Source: Bacteroidia bacterium (lineage in GTDB: Bacteria > Bacteroidota > Bacteroidia > Flavobacteriales > Flavobacteriaceae). Taken from it: a DNA stretch of 64,000 nt. Location of the stretch: positions 1-64,000 of the forward strand of contig JAUIAY010000008.1 of NCBI GenBank assembly GCA_030425285.1. The letters run 5' to 3'. Of this stretch, positions 39,836 to 48,543 are shown piece after piece. Below the pieces are notes generated by a model. That model saw only the letters and a program-made list of their open reading frames with translations, was not told the origin of the DNA and did no database searches. Numbering within the stretch: the first letter of the stretch is position 1; every line of letters begins with the position of its first letter. The translations under genes were made by a program, and so were the position numbers.

Positions 39836-41326
39836 ATGAAAAATATATTTAAAATCATAACTATCGCTGTTTTTGTAGGCTTGGTAGGGACGTCATGTTC
39901 AGATTATCTTGATGTGAATGACCCACAAAACTCGCCTACTTCAGAACAGGTAACTCCAGACTTAATTATGCCTGGAGCAATGTCCAGAACGAATTCAATT
40001 CAAACTGGAACTATGAATCGTTTAGGTAACGTATTCATGAATAACTGGGCTGCTAACGTAAACTCTTTTACGGGTGGTTTTAATGAAGAGTTTCAATTAA
40101 TTATTACAAGTACATTCTATAATACTATTTGGGATGAGTTGTATTTAAGAACTGCAAACTTCCAAGCTATTATTGATAGTCCTTTTGCTGATTTTGAAAA
40201 CCACAAGGCTATTGCTAAAATCATGAAATCATTCTACATGCAGTACATTGTGGATATTTATGGTGACTGTCCATACACTGAAGCATTTCAAGGTGGTTTA
40301 AATACTACGCCAACTTATGATGATGATATGGCTATCTACAGATCATTAATTGATGAGATTGATGAAGCGTTAGATTTGATTAACAACAATGATAATCCAT
40401 TAACTACTCCTGTAGGTGTAGAAGATATCATCTATGGAGGTTCTATGTCAGACTGGGTAAAGTTTGCTAACACTTTAAAGCTACGTATCTTAATGCGTCA
40501 AGCTACCAAAGCTGAAACTGACGGTGAAACTGCTTCTTACTTAAATGCTCAATTTGCACAGTTAGATAATGACTTCATTACTACTTCTGCTACTTTAAAT
40601 CCAGGATTTACTCAAGATAATGGACGTCAAAATCCGTTCTATTCAACTTACGGGTATGATGTAGAAGATAACCAAACATCTACTAACCGTTTTGTAAGAG
40701 CTTCTGAATATGCTCAACAGTTTTTAGATGGTACATTAACTGGTATTTATGATGATCGTATAGATCAATTATACTTACCAATTGATGGTGCTGTTGTTGG
40801 TGTAAGACAAGGGATTGATAGTAATCATCCTGATGTTCCAGACGATATTTCAGCTCTTGGAACTGGATTATTAGTTGACCACTCTCAAGATGGTTATGTT
40901 ATGTTAGCTGCCGAAAGCTATTTCTTACAATCTGAAGCTGCCTTTAGAGGTTATATCTCTGGTGATGCAAAAGCATTGTTCCAATCTGGTATAATGGCTT
41001 CATTTGCTCACTTTGGTCTTGATGGTACAAATTATGTTAACAATAGTAACATTCTTCCAGAAGTTGGTTGGGATGCTACTGCCAATAAGATTGAAGCGAT
41101 TATGACTCAAAAGTGGATTGCTACCAATGGTATTAATGCTATAGAGTCTTGGATTGAAATGACAAGAACTGGTTATCCAGAAATACCGTTAGCTGATAAC
41201 GCTCAACAATCAAGTAAGCCTAACAGGTTATTATACCCTTCTTCTGAATTGATTGGAAACAGTGCTAACGTACCAAGTCAAACATCGCAAGATGCATTTA
41301 ACACCAATGTATTTTGGGACAATTAA
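39836..41326 (+). CDS. SusD-like_2 surface lipoprotein (partner of SusC)
   Basis: A 496-residue lipoprotein that forms the lid of the SusC channel. The signal ends in a lipobox (LVGTSC, Cys21), and the mature start SDYLDVNDPQNSPTSEQVTP is the usual SusD beginning. The all-helical TPR-like fold is indicated by MKSFYMQYIVDIYGDCPYTE, and the C-terminal MTRTGYPEIPLADNA is typical of the SusD-like_2 subfamily. It is co-transcribed with the upstream SusC. Confidence 0.93.
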   Translation: MKNIFKIITIAVFVGLVGTSCSDYLDVNDPQNSPTSEQVTPDLIMPGAMSRTNSIQTGTMNRLGNVFMNNWAANVNSFTGGFNEEFQLIITSTFYNTIWDELYLRTANFQAIIDSPFADFENHKAIAKIMKSFYMQYIVDIYGDCPYTEAFQGGLNTTPTYDDDMAIYRSLIDEIDEALDLINNNDNPLTTPVGVEDIIYGGSMSDWVKFANTLKLRILMRQATKAETDGETASYLNAQFAQLDNDFITTSATLNPGFTQDNGRQNPFYSTYGYDVEDNQTSTNRFVRASEYAQQFLDGTLTGIYDDRIDQLYLPIDGAVVGVRQGIDSNHPDVPDDISALGTGLLVDHSQDGYVMLAAESYFLQSEAAFRGYISGDAKALFQSGIMASFAHFGLDGTNYVNNSNILPEVGWDATANKIEAIMTQKWIATNGINAIESWIEMTRTGYPEIPLADNAQQSSKPNRLLYPSSELIGNSANVPSQTSQDAFNTNVFWDN

Positions 41327-41345
41327 TTAAAAAAAAATGTGTATT

Positions 41346-42200
41346 ATGAAAAAAATTAAATTATTATCGGTTTTATTCGTCGCTTCTTTATTAAGCGTGT
41401 CTTGTTTAGTAGATGACGAAGATGCTCGTGTGGATGCTTTGCAAAACACACCTTACGTTGTTGGTTTTAACCAAAACGTTGCTAACGAAAGTTATTTTGA
41501 AGACATAGGAGCTATTGAAAAGTCTTACCCTGTTAATTTAGTAGGTGGACAGGATGGTAATCCTGCAAGTTCTGATATTGTTGTAAACTATTCTATTGAT
41601 CCATCTTCCACTGCAACTGAAGGGCAAGAATTTGACTTTTTAGAAAATACTGGTCAATTGGTCATTCCTGCTGGTCAAGATTTTGGATTGTTTAGTATTT
41701 TATTAAACACAGGTAATTTAGATCCTAACACGCCAACTCAATTAGTTTTAAGATTGGACAGTGTTGAAGGAAATAGAGCTAATATTGGTACAATCAACGA
41801 GTTAAACTTATTACGTATTACATTCGTTGGATGTAATTCGCAATTAGCTGGTAACTATGAATTAACTACCACTCGTGATGATGGTGCTCAAGTTATAAGA
41901 CCTGAAGTTATCACGTTGTTAGGTCCTAACTATTTTGAAACTGAAAGTACTGGTTTATGGGGAACTAATGCTATTGGTGTTTCTCCAGATTCTTCAATGA
42001 ATTTCGAAGATGTTTGTGGTGATGTTTCTGTACCATTACAAAATTTAGCTCAAGGTTTCTACTCTAATGAAGTATATGGTACTAACTTAACAGGACCTGA
42101 TGGAGAAGTTGACCAAACAACCCTAGATTTCTATTTTGACTATTGGGTTACTTTTACAGCTGGAAATAGCCAGTATAACGCGTCTTTTGAAAGACTATAA
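41346..42200 (+). CDS. SusCD-associated lipoprotein, beta-sandwich
   Basis: The start at 41346 (MKKIKLLSVLFVASLLSVSC) gives a perfect lipoprotein signal; the frame opens 3 codons earlier. The 284-residue product has DIVVNYSIDPSSTATEGQEF and LVIPAGQDFGLFSILL, which resemble a Calx-beta-like or cadherin-like strand pattern. The C-terminal half is another beta domain. The gene is third in the SusCD operon, 19 nt after the SusD-like gene. It may be a surface substrate-binding lipoprotein, by position only. Confidence 0.72.
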   Translation: MKKIKLLSVLFVASLLSVSCLVDDEDARVDALQNTPYVVGFNQNVANESYFEDIGAIEKSYPVNLVGGQDGNPASSDIVVNYSIDPSSTATEGQEFDFLENTGQLVIPAGQDFGLFSILLNTGNLDPNTPTQLVLRLDSVEGNRANIGTINELNLLRITFVGCNSQLAGNYELTTTRDDGAQVIRPEVITLLGPNYFETESTGLWGTNAIGVSPDSSMNFEDVCGDVSVPLQNLAQGFYSNEVYGTNLTGPDGEVDQTTLDFYFDYWVTFTAGNSQYNASFERL

Positions 42201-42224
42201 CTAACTTAAAAACATTTAAATAAT

Positions 42225-43040
42225 ATGAAAAAAATATTAAATTATAAATATGTTTTGGCTCTATCTGGTTTGTTAGCTTTATCTACTAGCTGTACGGATA
42301 TAGATCAAGACTACCCACCAGTCAATAAACCTGTTGCTACAATGGATATGACATCTGCATCAATTGCAGAGGGTGAAAGCGTAACTTTTACAGTTATGAT
42401 TGACGAACCATTATCAGTTCAGAGTGATTTTAAAATTGATTTATTGACTAGTTCAACTGGTACAATGGATGATTTTTCTACTGATGCGCCTCATTTAGAT
42501 GAGTATGAAATAGGTCCAGAAGGATGGCAGGTAACTGTTGCTCCACTTGGAAATTCTGTTTCATTCACTATTTCTCCTGAAAGAGATTTAGATCAAACTG
42601 AAGGAACTGAAACATTTAACTTCAGATTAACTCAAGGTCAATTCGGAAACTCAACTGTTGCCGGTGGCGCTATAGATTTTAGTGTTACTGTAGCTGATTA
42701 TAATTTCTGTCTTTGGACTTTTGAAATGACTGACCTTTATGGCGATGGCTGGAATGGTGGTTATTTAGAAGTAATTTCTGATGGTGATGGTACTAGAGAA
42801 TTCTACGCTATGGATGAAGATGGTGCCGTAAATGTTGCAGAAACAACTACTGTTGAAGTACCAATTAACACAAACTCTAATTTTACAATTAATTATGTTT
42901 CTGGAGGTGGTACTGGTGCTGGTCCAGGATGGGAAAGTGAAAACGTTTACACTATTACCGCTCCTGATGGCACTACTTACACTGACGGTCCAATTCCTAC
43001 GGAAGGCGAGGTTGTTTCAGGAGTTAGTACTTGTAACTAA
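42225..43040 (+). CDS. Lipoprotein with Calx-beta-like and GDGWNG domains
   Basis: The 271-residue product has a lipoprotein signal (Cys23 in STSCTDIDQDYPPVN). Residues about 35-155 form a beta domain with SASIAEGESVTFTVMIDEPL and ISPERDLDQTEGTETFNFRL, resembling Calx-beta repeats. Residues 160-271 hold the motif MTDLYGDGWNGGYLEV, found in many extracellular bacterial proteins whose role is not clear to me. It is the last gene of the SusCD operon and is closed by a perfect terminator palindrome. A surface-binding role is inferred from context. Confidence 0.75.
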   Translation: MKKILNYKYVLALSGLLALSTSCTDIDQDYPPVNKPVATMDMTSASIAEGESVTFTVMIDEPLSVQSDFKIDLLTSSTGTMDDFSTDAPHLDEYEIGPEGWQVTVAPLGNSVSFTISPERDLDQTEGTETFNFRLTQGQFGNSTVAGGAIDFSVTVADYNFCLWTFEMTDLYGDGWNGGYLEVISDGDGTREFYAMDEDGAVNVAETTTVEVPINTNSNFTINYVSGGGTGAGPGWESENVYTITAPDGTTYTDGPIPTEGEVVSGVSTCN

Positions 43041-43074
43041 TAATTACAATTAACTGAAACAGTCTTTATTATAT

Positions 43075-43110
43075 AATAACCACCTCAATTGAGGTGGTTA
43101 TTTTTTTTAA
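43075..43110 (+). terminator. Terminator of the SusCD operon
   Basis: AATAACCACCTC and GAGGTGGTTATT form a perfect 12-bp stem around AATT, followed by eight T residues. The core ACCACCTC/GAGGTGGT recurs in the terminator after the next gene. The palindrome contains the TTG of a promoter for that gene. Confidence 0.93.
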
Positions 43111-43118
43111 TACTTTTG
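43089..43118 (+). promoter_or_regulatory. Promoter of the ASST-like gene inside the terminator region
   Basis: TTG (43089-43091, in the apex of the terminator palindrome), a 19-bp spacer and TACTTTTG (43111-43118), an exact TAnnTTTG box. The predicted leader to the ATG at 43174 is about 50 nt. Confidence 0.6.
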
Positions 43119-43173
43119 TTACAAATCAATTGCCAATTAAAAACTTAATCTTAAAAGTTATCATAGCTTTAAA

Positions 43174-44796
43174 ATGAAATCTATACTATTAACACTATTA
43201 CTATTCTATTCAATTATCGGATACAACCAAAATACGGTTGGAACATTAACAAATGCCAATGGATCCTATAACGGGTTGACACTTTTTTCTCCGGCTAACT
43301 CTACTGAAACATATTTACTAAACAACTGCGGTGAAGTTGTTCATCAATGGTCAAGTTCTTATACACCTGCGGCTTCTGTCTATCTATTGGAGAATGGTAA
43401 TTTACTTCGAACAGGAAAGCTTTCAAATACAAGTATCACTTTTGGAGGAGTTGGTGGAAAGATTGAACTATTTGATTGGGATAATAATCTGTTGTGGGAA
43501 TATACATACTCTTCTCCTACAGTATCCCAACATCATGATATTTATCCTTTACCCAATGGCAATGTATTAATGTTAGCCGTTTCCACACTAACAGAATCTG
43601 AAGCTATACAAGCCGGTAGAAACCCTTCCCTACTTTCAGAAGGTAAACTATTTAACGAGCAAATACTAGAGCTAGAGCCTGTTGGCTCAAATCAAGCCAA
43701 TATCGTTTGGGAATGGCATGTCAAGGATCATTTGGTTCAAGATTTTGATTCGAATAAAGATAATTATGGTGTTGTTGGTGATAATCCTGAATTGTTGGAC
43801 GTTAATTTTTTAAATAACAACAATCCTGAAGCCAATTGGTTACATATAAACTCCATACAGTATAATGCTGATTTAGATCAGATTATCATGAGTTCGCGTA
43901 GGTTAAGTGAAGTATACATCATCGATCATTCTACAACCACAGAAGAATCTGCATCCCATACTGGTGGTATTTATAATAAAGGAGGTGATTTTTTACACCG
44001 TTGGGGTAATCCAATTGCCTATGATAAAGGAACCAGTGACGACCAAACTTTAGATTCGCAACACTTCCCTTACTGGATTGAAAATGGTTTGGTAGATGCT
44101 GGTAAAATCATGGTCTTTAACAATGGTAACAGTTCAGGATACTCTTCTATTGTCATCTATAATCCCAATCAAACTGCTCCTGGATTCTATTCCTATGATA
44201 ACACAACAGGATTTGGTCCAGCTGAACCAGAGTGGGTTTATGAAGCACCCGTTCCAACCGATTTTTTCTCGGCCATTTTATCTGGTGGACAAAGACTTCC
44301 AAATGGCAATACCTTGATATGTGATGGTGATTCTGGCTACTTTTTTGAAATAGATTCAAATAATGACATTGTATGGGAATACGTTAACCCAGATGCTACT
44401 AATGGTATTTTATCACAAGGTGATGAACCTAGTCAAAATTTGGTTTTTAGAGCATTGAAATTACCTTATGATTTTCCCGCTTTTGTTGGTAGGGACTTGA
44501 CACCTGGTGATCCAATAGAGTTAAATCCAGATTTAAGTAATTGTACCTTATTAAGTATTGCTGAAAATACTCTTAACGACGGTTTAAAACTTTACCCAAA
44601 CCCAAGCACAGGACTAATTTCTGTCGAATCTAAATCAAAAATTACTAAAGTTGAAGTTTATAACGCTTTGGGACAATTGGTAAAAACAGAAAAAAATACT
44701 AATCATATAAATATCCAGAATCATAACGATGGTCTATATCTTCTCATGATACATAATGACTCTGGAGTGATCACAAGAAAGGTAATTAAGGAATAA
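43174..44796 (+). CDS. T9SS-exported arylsulfotransferase (ASST)-like protein
   Basis: A 540-residue secreted protein. The signal peptide (MKSILLTLLLFYSIIGYNQ) is followed by a six-bladed propeller region with ASST-family landmarks: TYLLNNCGEVVHQWSSSY, QHHDIYPLPNGNVLML, NWLHINSIQYNADLDQIIMS, TLDSQHFPYWIENG and GGQRLPNGNTLICDGDSGYF. Known relatives transfer sulfate groups between phenolic compounds. Many Bacteroidota members have no proven activity. The last 75 residues are a type A T9SS sorting domain (LYPNPSTGLISVES to a terminal KVIKE). The gene stands between two terminators with identical stem cores. Confidence 0.82.
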   Translation: MKSILLTLLLFYSIIGYNQNTVGTLTNANGSYNGLTLFSPANSTETYLLNNCGEVVHQWSSSYTPAASVYLLENGNLLRTGKLSNTSITFGGVGGKIELFDWDNNLLWEYTYSSPTVSQHHDIYPLPNGNVLMLAVSTLTESEAIQAGRNPSLLSEGKLFNEQILELEPVGSNQANIVWEWHVKDHLVQDFDSNKDNYGVVGDNPELLDVNFLNNNNPEANWLHINSIQYNADLDQIIMSSRRLSEVYIIDHSTTTEESASHTGGIYNKGGDFLHRWGNPIAYDKGTSDDQTLDSQHFPYWIENGLVDAGKIMVFNNGNSSGYSSIVIYNPNQTAPGFYSYDNTTGFGPAEPEWVYEAPVPTDFFSAILSGGQRLPNGNTLICDGDSGYFFEIDSNNDIVWEYVNPDATNGILSQGDEPSQNLVFRALKLPYDFPAFVGRDLTPGDPIELNPDLSNCTLLSIAENTLNDGLKLYPNPSTGLISVESKSKITKVEVYNALGQLVKTEKNTNHINIQNHNDGLYLLMIHNDSGVITRKVIKE

Positions 44797-44814
44797 AATC
44801 AAACATATTATAGT

Positions 44815-44846
44815 AAACCACCTCCTTTTGAGGTGGTTTTTTTATA
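44815..44846 (+). terminator. Terminator of the ASST-like gene
   Basis: AAACCACCTC and GAGGTGGTTT form a 10-bp perfect stem around CTTTT, followed by seven T residues in all. The stem core is the same as in the terminator at 43075. Confidence 0.92.
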
Positions 44847-44856
44847 TTTTTACCTC

Positions 44857-45591
44857 ATGCAAGACAACACGCAAATTTTTGGTTTAAGAGCTGTAATTGA
44901 AGCTATAAACTCTGGTGAAACCATTGAAAAAGTTTTTCTTCAAAAAGGCCTAAAAGGTCCTCTTTCGCAAGAATTTGAAGCACTTCTAAAATCTAATAAC
45001 GTAAGTTACTCTTATGTACCCGTTGAAAAGCTTAACCGCTTAACCTCTAAAAACCATCAAGGTGCTGTGGCCCAAATATCGCCTATCTCCTATTATGATA
45101 TAGACGAACTTATTTTGAATGTTCTCGAGTCTGGTCAAACTCCTCTATTTTTATTATTGGACCAGATTAGTGATGTCCGAAATTTTGGTGCTATTATCCG
45201 AACAGCTGAATGTACAGGTGTCCATGGTATTATCATTCAGAAGAAAGGAAGCGCTCCAATAAATGGCGACACGATTAAAACAAGTGCTGGTGCTGTATTT
45301 AAAATACCTATTTGCAAGGTTGATCATATAAAGGATGCTCTTTTCCACATGCAAGCTTCTGGTATTAAAGTTATAGCTGCTACTGAAAAAACAGACAATA
45401 CGCTTTACCAAATAGATTTTACAGATCCTTGTGCTATTATTATGGGTTCTGAAGGTCGTGGAATCAATCCTTCAGTTTTAAAACTTGCTGATCATAAAGC
45501 CAAACTGCCCATTTTGGGAGACATAGAATCTTTGAATGTTTCTGTTGCCTGTGGTGCCTTTCTTTATGAAGCTGTTAGGCAACGTAGTTAA
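44857..45591 (+). CDS. rlmB: 23S rRNA (guanosine-2'-O-)-methyltransferase RlmB
   Basis: A SpoU-family (SPOUT fold) enzyme that methylates the ribose of a guanosine in the 23S rRNA P loop. The start at 44857 (MQDNTQIFGLRAVIEAINSG) is right at the end of the terminator region and gives 244 residues. The frame extends 8 codons further, into the terminator T tract, which is implausible. The three SpoU motifs are visible: LDQISDVRNFGAIIRTAECT, CAIIMGSEGRGINPS and LNVSVACGAFLYEAVRQRS. Family assignment is firm; the exact target nucleotide is an inference. Confidence 0.93.
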   Translation: MQDNTQIFGLRAVIEAINSGETIEKVFLQKGLKGPLSQEFEALLKSNNVSYSYVPVEKLNRLTSKNHQGAVAQISPISYYDIDELILNVLESGQTPLFLLLDQISDVRNFGAIIRTAECTGVHGIIIQKKGSAPINGDTIKTSAGAVFKIPICKVDHIKDALFHMQASGIKVIAATEKTDNTLYQIDFTDPCAIIMGSEGRGINPSVLKLADHKAKLPILGDIESLNVSVACGAFLYEAVRQRS

Positions 45592-46325
45592 TCACTATCC
45601 TTTTTGTAGATGTAATTAATCTTTGTGATTGCTCTGTGTTCTTCAGGCTCTTCCAATGTAGTCGTTTCAATAAAATTACCGTTCTCATCAAAATGTTTTA
45701 GGAACTCATCTTCCTCTTCATTATAATCGGCTTCTTCCCAACGATACTTTTTAGGTTTTGGGACGTTCTTTCTGAATATAAAAGCAAAGACAATACCCAC
45801 AATCAATCCTGAAAGATGACCTTCCCATGACATACCTTCTTTTATGGGTAGAACATACCAGACCATACTGCCGTATAAGAAGACAACCAACAATGACAAG
45901 GCGATTAACCGATAATGCTTGGCTATGATCCCTTTAAAAAACAAAAAACTTACCAATACATAAATCAATCCACTAGCTCCTATATGATAAGATGGCCTTC
46001 CAATGAGCCATGTTAATAATCCAGATAGCAGAATACCCAAAAACAAGATTCGCCAAGCCATGGACCTGTAGAAGTAAAATAATCCTGCCGATAATACAAA
46101 CAAAGGAATAGTATTGTGGTATAGATGCTCTATTCCTGAATGAATAAAGGGACTAAACACAATGCCCTTTAGCCCACTTAATCGCTGCGGATAAATACCA
46201 AAATCGGTAAAGTCATAGCCAAAACGTATTTCAAACCAAAACACCAACCACAAAACCATGACAAATAGTAATGGGTAGACTACTACGCCATTGGTGAATT
46301 TAAATTGTTCTTGCGAATTGTCCAT
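45588..46325 (-). CDS. Rhomboid family intramembrane serine protease
   Basis: A 245-residue inner-membrane protease with six hydrophobic segments. The catalytic Ser118 lies in IGASGLIYV and its partner His170 in MSWEGHLSGLIVG. The loop-1 and helix-2 signature HSGIEHLYHNTIPLF is also present. The last 55 residues form a soluble acidic tail (YRWEEADYNEEEDEFLKHFD) of unknown role. Its substrate is unknown. The stop codon overlaps that of rlmB by 4 bp on the opposite strand. Confidence 0.93.
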   Translation of the reverse strand: MDNSQEQFKFTNGVVVYPLLFVMVLWLVFWFEIRFGYDFTDFGIYPQRLSGLKGIVFSPFIHSGIEHLYHNTIPLFVLSAGLFYFYRSMAWRILFLGILLSGLLTWLIGRPSYHIGASGLIYVLVSFLFFKGIIAKHYRLIALSLLVVFLYGSMVWYVLPIKEGMSWEGHLSGLIVGIVFAFIFRKNVPKPKKYRWEEADYNEEEDEFLKHFDENGNFIETTTLEEPEEHRAITKINYIYKKDSD

Positions 46326-46422
46326 ATAGTGGTTTCATTATCAAAATACCAACCAAACTAAATATAGCTGATAAATTGTCATAACCATCATTTTAATATC
46401 AAAAAGTCCTTTTGGTAATTAC

Positions 46423-46443
46423 CTATTTATTGCCCGTAAATAG
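46423..46443. repeat. Short inverted repeat upstream of rarA
   Basis: CTATTTA (46423-46429) and TAAATAG (46437-46443) form a perfect 7-bp inverted repeat with a 7-nt spacer. It lies 14 nt upstream of the rarA start. It is the size of a dimeric repressor site, but could be chance in AT-rich DNA. Confidence 0.3.
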
Positions 46444-46456
46444 TTAATTTTACGTT

Positions 46457-47734
46457 ATGAACGAACCCTTGGCAGAACGTTTAAGACCCAAAACTCTGGA
46501 TGACTATATCAGTCAGACACATATTGTAGGTCCTAACGGAAGTTTAACCAAACAAATTAAAACTGGCATTATTCCCTCAATGATTTTTTGGGGACCTCCT
46601 GGTGTTGGCAAAACAACCCTCGCCAATATTATTGCCAATGAATCTGAAAGACCGTTCTACACATTGAGTGCCATCAATTCTGGTGTGAAAGATGTCAGGG
46701 ATGTTATCGACAAGGCCAAAAAGTCCGGTGGTTTGTTTACAACCAAAAATCCTATCCTATTTATAGATGAAATCCATAGGTTCAGTAAATCGCAACAGGA
46801 TTCGCTCTTACAGGCAGTTGAAAAAGGATGGGTTACCTTAATTGGAGCCACAACTGAAAACCCAAGCTTCGAAGTTATTTCGGCTCTTTTATCGCGCTGT
46901 CAGGTGTATATTTTAAATTCCTTTGAGAAAAACGATTTAGAAGCCCTTTTAAAGCGTGCTATTAAAAAAGATGACATCTTATCAAAGAAAAACATAAAAC
47001 TCAAAGAAACTGATGCTTTAATGCGTCTTTCTGGAGGAGATGCCAGAAAATTGTTGAATATATTTGAACTTTTGGTGAATTCGGAACCAAAAAATTCCAT
47101 TACCATCACCAATGAATTGGTTACCAAACATGTTCAAAATAATATGGTTCGCTATGACAAGACTGGCGAACAGCATTACGATATCATTTCGGCATTAATA
47201 AAATCTATTCGAGGGAGTGATCCCAATGCGGCAGTTTATTATCTGGCTAGAATGATTGAAGGTGGTGAGGATGTCAAGTTTATTGCTCGTCGTTTATTGA
47301 TTTTAGCCAGTGAAGATATTGGCAATGCTAACCCTACGGCTTTGGTTATAGCCAATAATACCTTTCAAGCCGTTTCGACCATAGGCAATCCTGAATCACG
47401 CATTATTTTAAGTCAATGCGCAACCTATTTGGCCTGTTCTCCTAAAAGCAATGCAGCCTATCAAGCTATAAATAAAGCGCAGCAACTGGTTAGGCAAACT
47501 GGTGATTTAAGCGTGCCTTTAGAAATACGAAATGCCCCAACCAAATTGATGAAAGAATTAGGTTATGGCGATAACTACAAATACGCCCATAATTATGACA
47601 ATAATTTTGCCGATTTGGAATTTATGCCCGAAGCCATTAAAGGAACAACACTTTATGAGCCAGGCAATAACAGTCGTGAAATGGCACAAAGGGAATTTTT
47701 AAAAAAACGTTGGAAAGATAAGTATGGTTACTAG
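46457..47734 (+). CDS. rarA: Replication-associated recombination protein A (RarA/MgsA)
   Basis: An AAA+ ATPase related to clamp loaders that acts at stalled replication forks. The 425-residue protein has the family start MNEPLAERLRPKTLDDYISQ, Walker A in WGPPGVGKTTLANIIA, Walker B in LFIDEIHRFSKSQQDSLLQA and the sensor region LIGATTENPSFEVISALLSR. The C-terminal tetramerisation domain shows NAAVYYLARMIEGGEDVKFI. Its stop overlaps the convergent gene's stop by 4 bp (CTAG). Confidence 0.97.
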   Translation: MNEPLAERLRPKTLDDYISQTHIVGPNGSLTKQIKTGIIPSMIFWGPPGVGKTTLANIIANESERPFYTLSAINSGVKDVRDVIDKAKKSGGLFTTKNPILFIDEIHRFSKSQQDSLLQAVEKGWVTLIGATTENPSFEVISALLSRCQVYILNSFEKNDLEALLKRAIKKDDILSKKNIKLKETDALMRLSGGDARKLLNIFELLVNSEPKNSITITNELVTKHVQNNMVRYDKTGEQHYDIISALIKSIRGSDPNAAVYYLARMIEGGEDVKFIARRLLILASEDIGNANPTALVIANNTFQAVSTIGNPESRIILSQCATYLACSPKSNAAYQAINKAQQLVRQTGDLSVPLEIRNAPTKLMKELGYGDNYKYAHNYDNNFADLEFMPEAIKGTTLYEPGNNSREMAQREFLKKRWKDKYGY

Positions 47735-48513
47735 AATTTAATATTCAAGGTCTTAACCTGCAAATCGTCTCCAATAGTTTCTGCAATCACCCACTTGTCT
47801 TCCAATTTGTAAACGGTTGCATCTCTCCCTTTCACCATGTAAAAATCTTTTTTACCAGTAAAAATTAAGGTGTAGACGACTTTAGGTGTACTATCTACCA
47901 ATTGATACCCGTTGTTTATAGGTTGTGCATATAAAAGCTCTGAATCTGCATCATCAGCTTTTTCAACTGATGCCATTACCGTTGTATTTATAGCACTAGC
48001 ATCTGCTGCTTTTTTAGGTTCAGTTACTTCTGTAATCGTAGGAGTCTTGTCGTTTTCTATTGTTTTAATAGGCTCGTACTTATAATTTAGTTCTTTAACA
48101 TATAAAAATGCTTCTCTCAAAGCATCATTATAAGCAACTACATATTTCTTTTCTTTACTTTCACCATTAGCTCCAGAAAATACAATTTCATCTCTGCAAT
48201 TTTTCAACTCTACATGCAATTTTGTTAAAAAAATACCTTTATCCTTAACAACATCAGCTCTTAAAGCCAAACATCCGTTTTCTTGTAAATCATTTGGAAT
48301 ATCATCACCCTGCATAATAGCAGTAAATCCATACTTATTAAACAAAAACTCGGAAAGTGAATTTAAACGATATTCATCTGGTTCGTTTAAAAAATCAAAG
48401 GTTGTTGGTACAATCACATACTTGTAATTATTGACATTATTTTGAGAATAGGAATTGTTAAAGCAAAAAACAGCCATAACAAAAACTACGATTTTATAAT
48501 ATTTTCTACTCAT
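47731..48513 (-). CDS. Exported protein of unknown function
   Basis: The start at 48513 (MSRKYYKIVVFVMAVFCFNN) gives 260 residues and a signal peptide with cleavage near SYSQ. An ATG 8 codons upstream is possible but adds a poor signal. The mature part has an N-terminal alpha/beta stretch (KYVIVPTTFDFLNEPDEYRL, residues 30-150) containing DVVKDKGIFLTKLHVELKNC. A Thr/Lys-rich linker and a C-terminal beta domain follow (KDFYMVKGRDATVYKLEDKW). No family is recognised. It lies 30 nt downstream of the yjjG-like gene and could share its transcript. Confidence 0.65.
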   Translation of the reverse strand: MSRKYYKIVVFVMAVFCFNNSYSQNNVNNYKYVIVPTTFDFLNEPDEYRLNSLSEFLFNKYGFTAIMQGDDIPNDLQENGCLALRADVVKDKGIFLTKLHVELKNCRDEIVFSGANGESKEKKYVVAYNDALREAFLYVKELNYKYEPIKTIENDKTPTITEVTEPKKAADASAINTTVMASVEKADDADSELLYAQPINNGYQLVDSTPKVVYTLIFTGKKDFYMVKGRDATVYKLEDKWVIAETIGDDLQVKTLNIKF

Positions 48514-48543
48514 TCTTAAATTTTTATAAATATACATTAAGGA

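Noticed and set aside
44833-44856. Upstream start for rlmB
   Set aside because: It lies in the stem and T tract of the ASST gene terminator and adds a hydrophobic stretch not found in the family.
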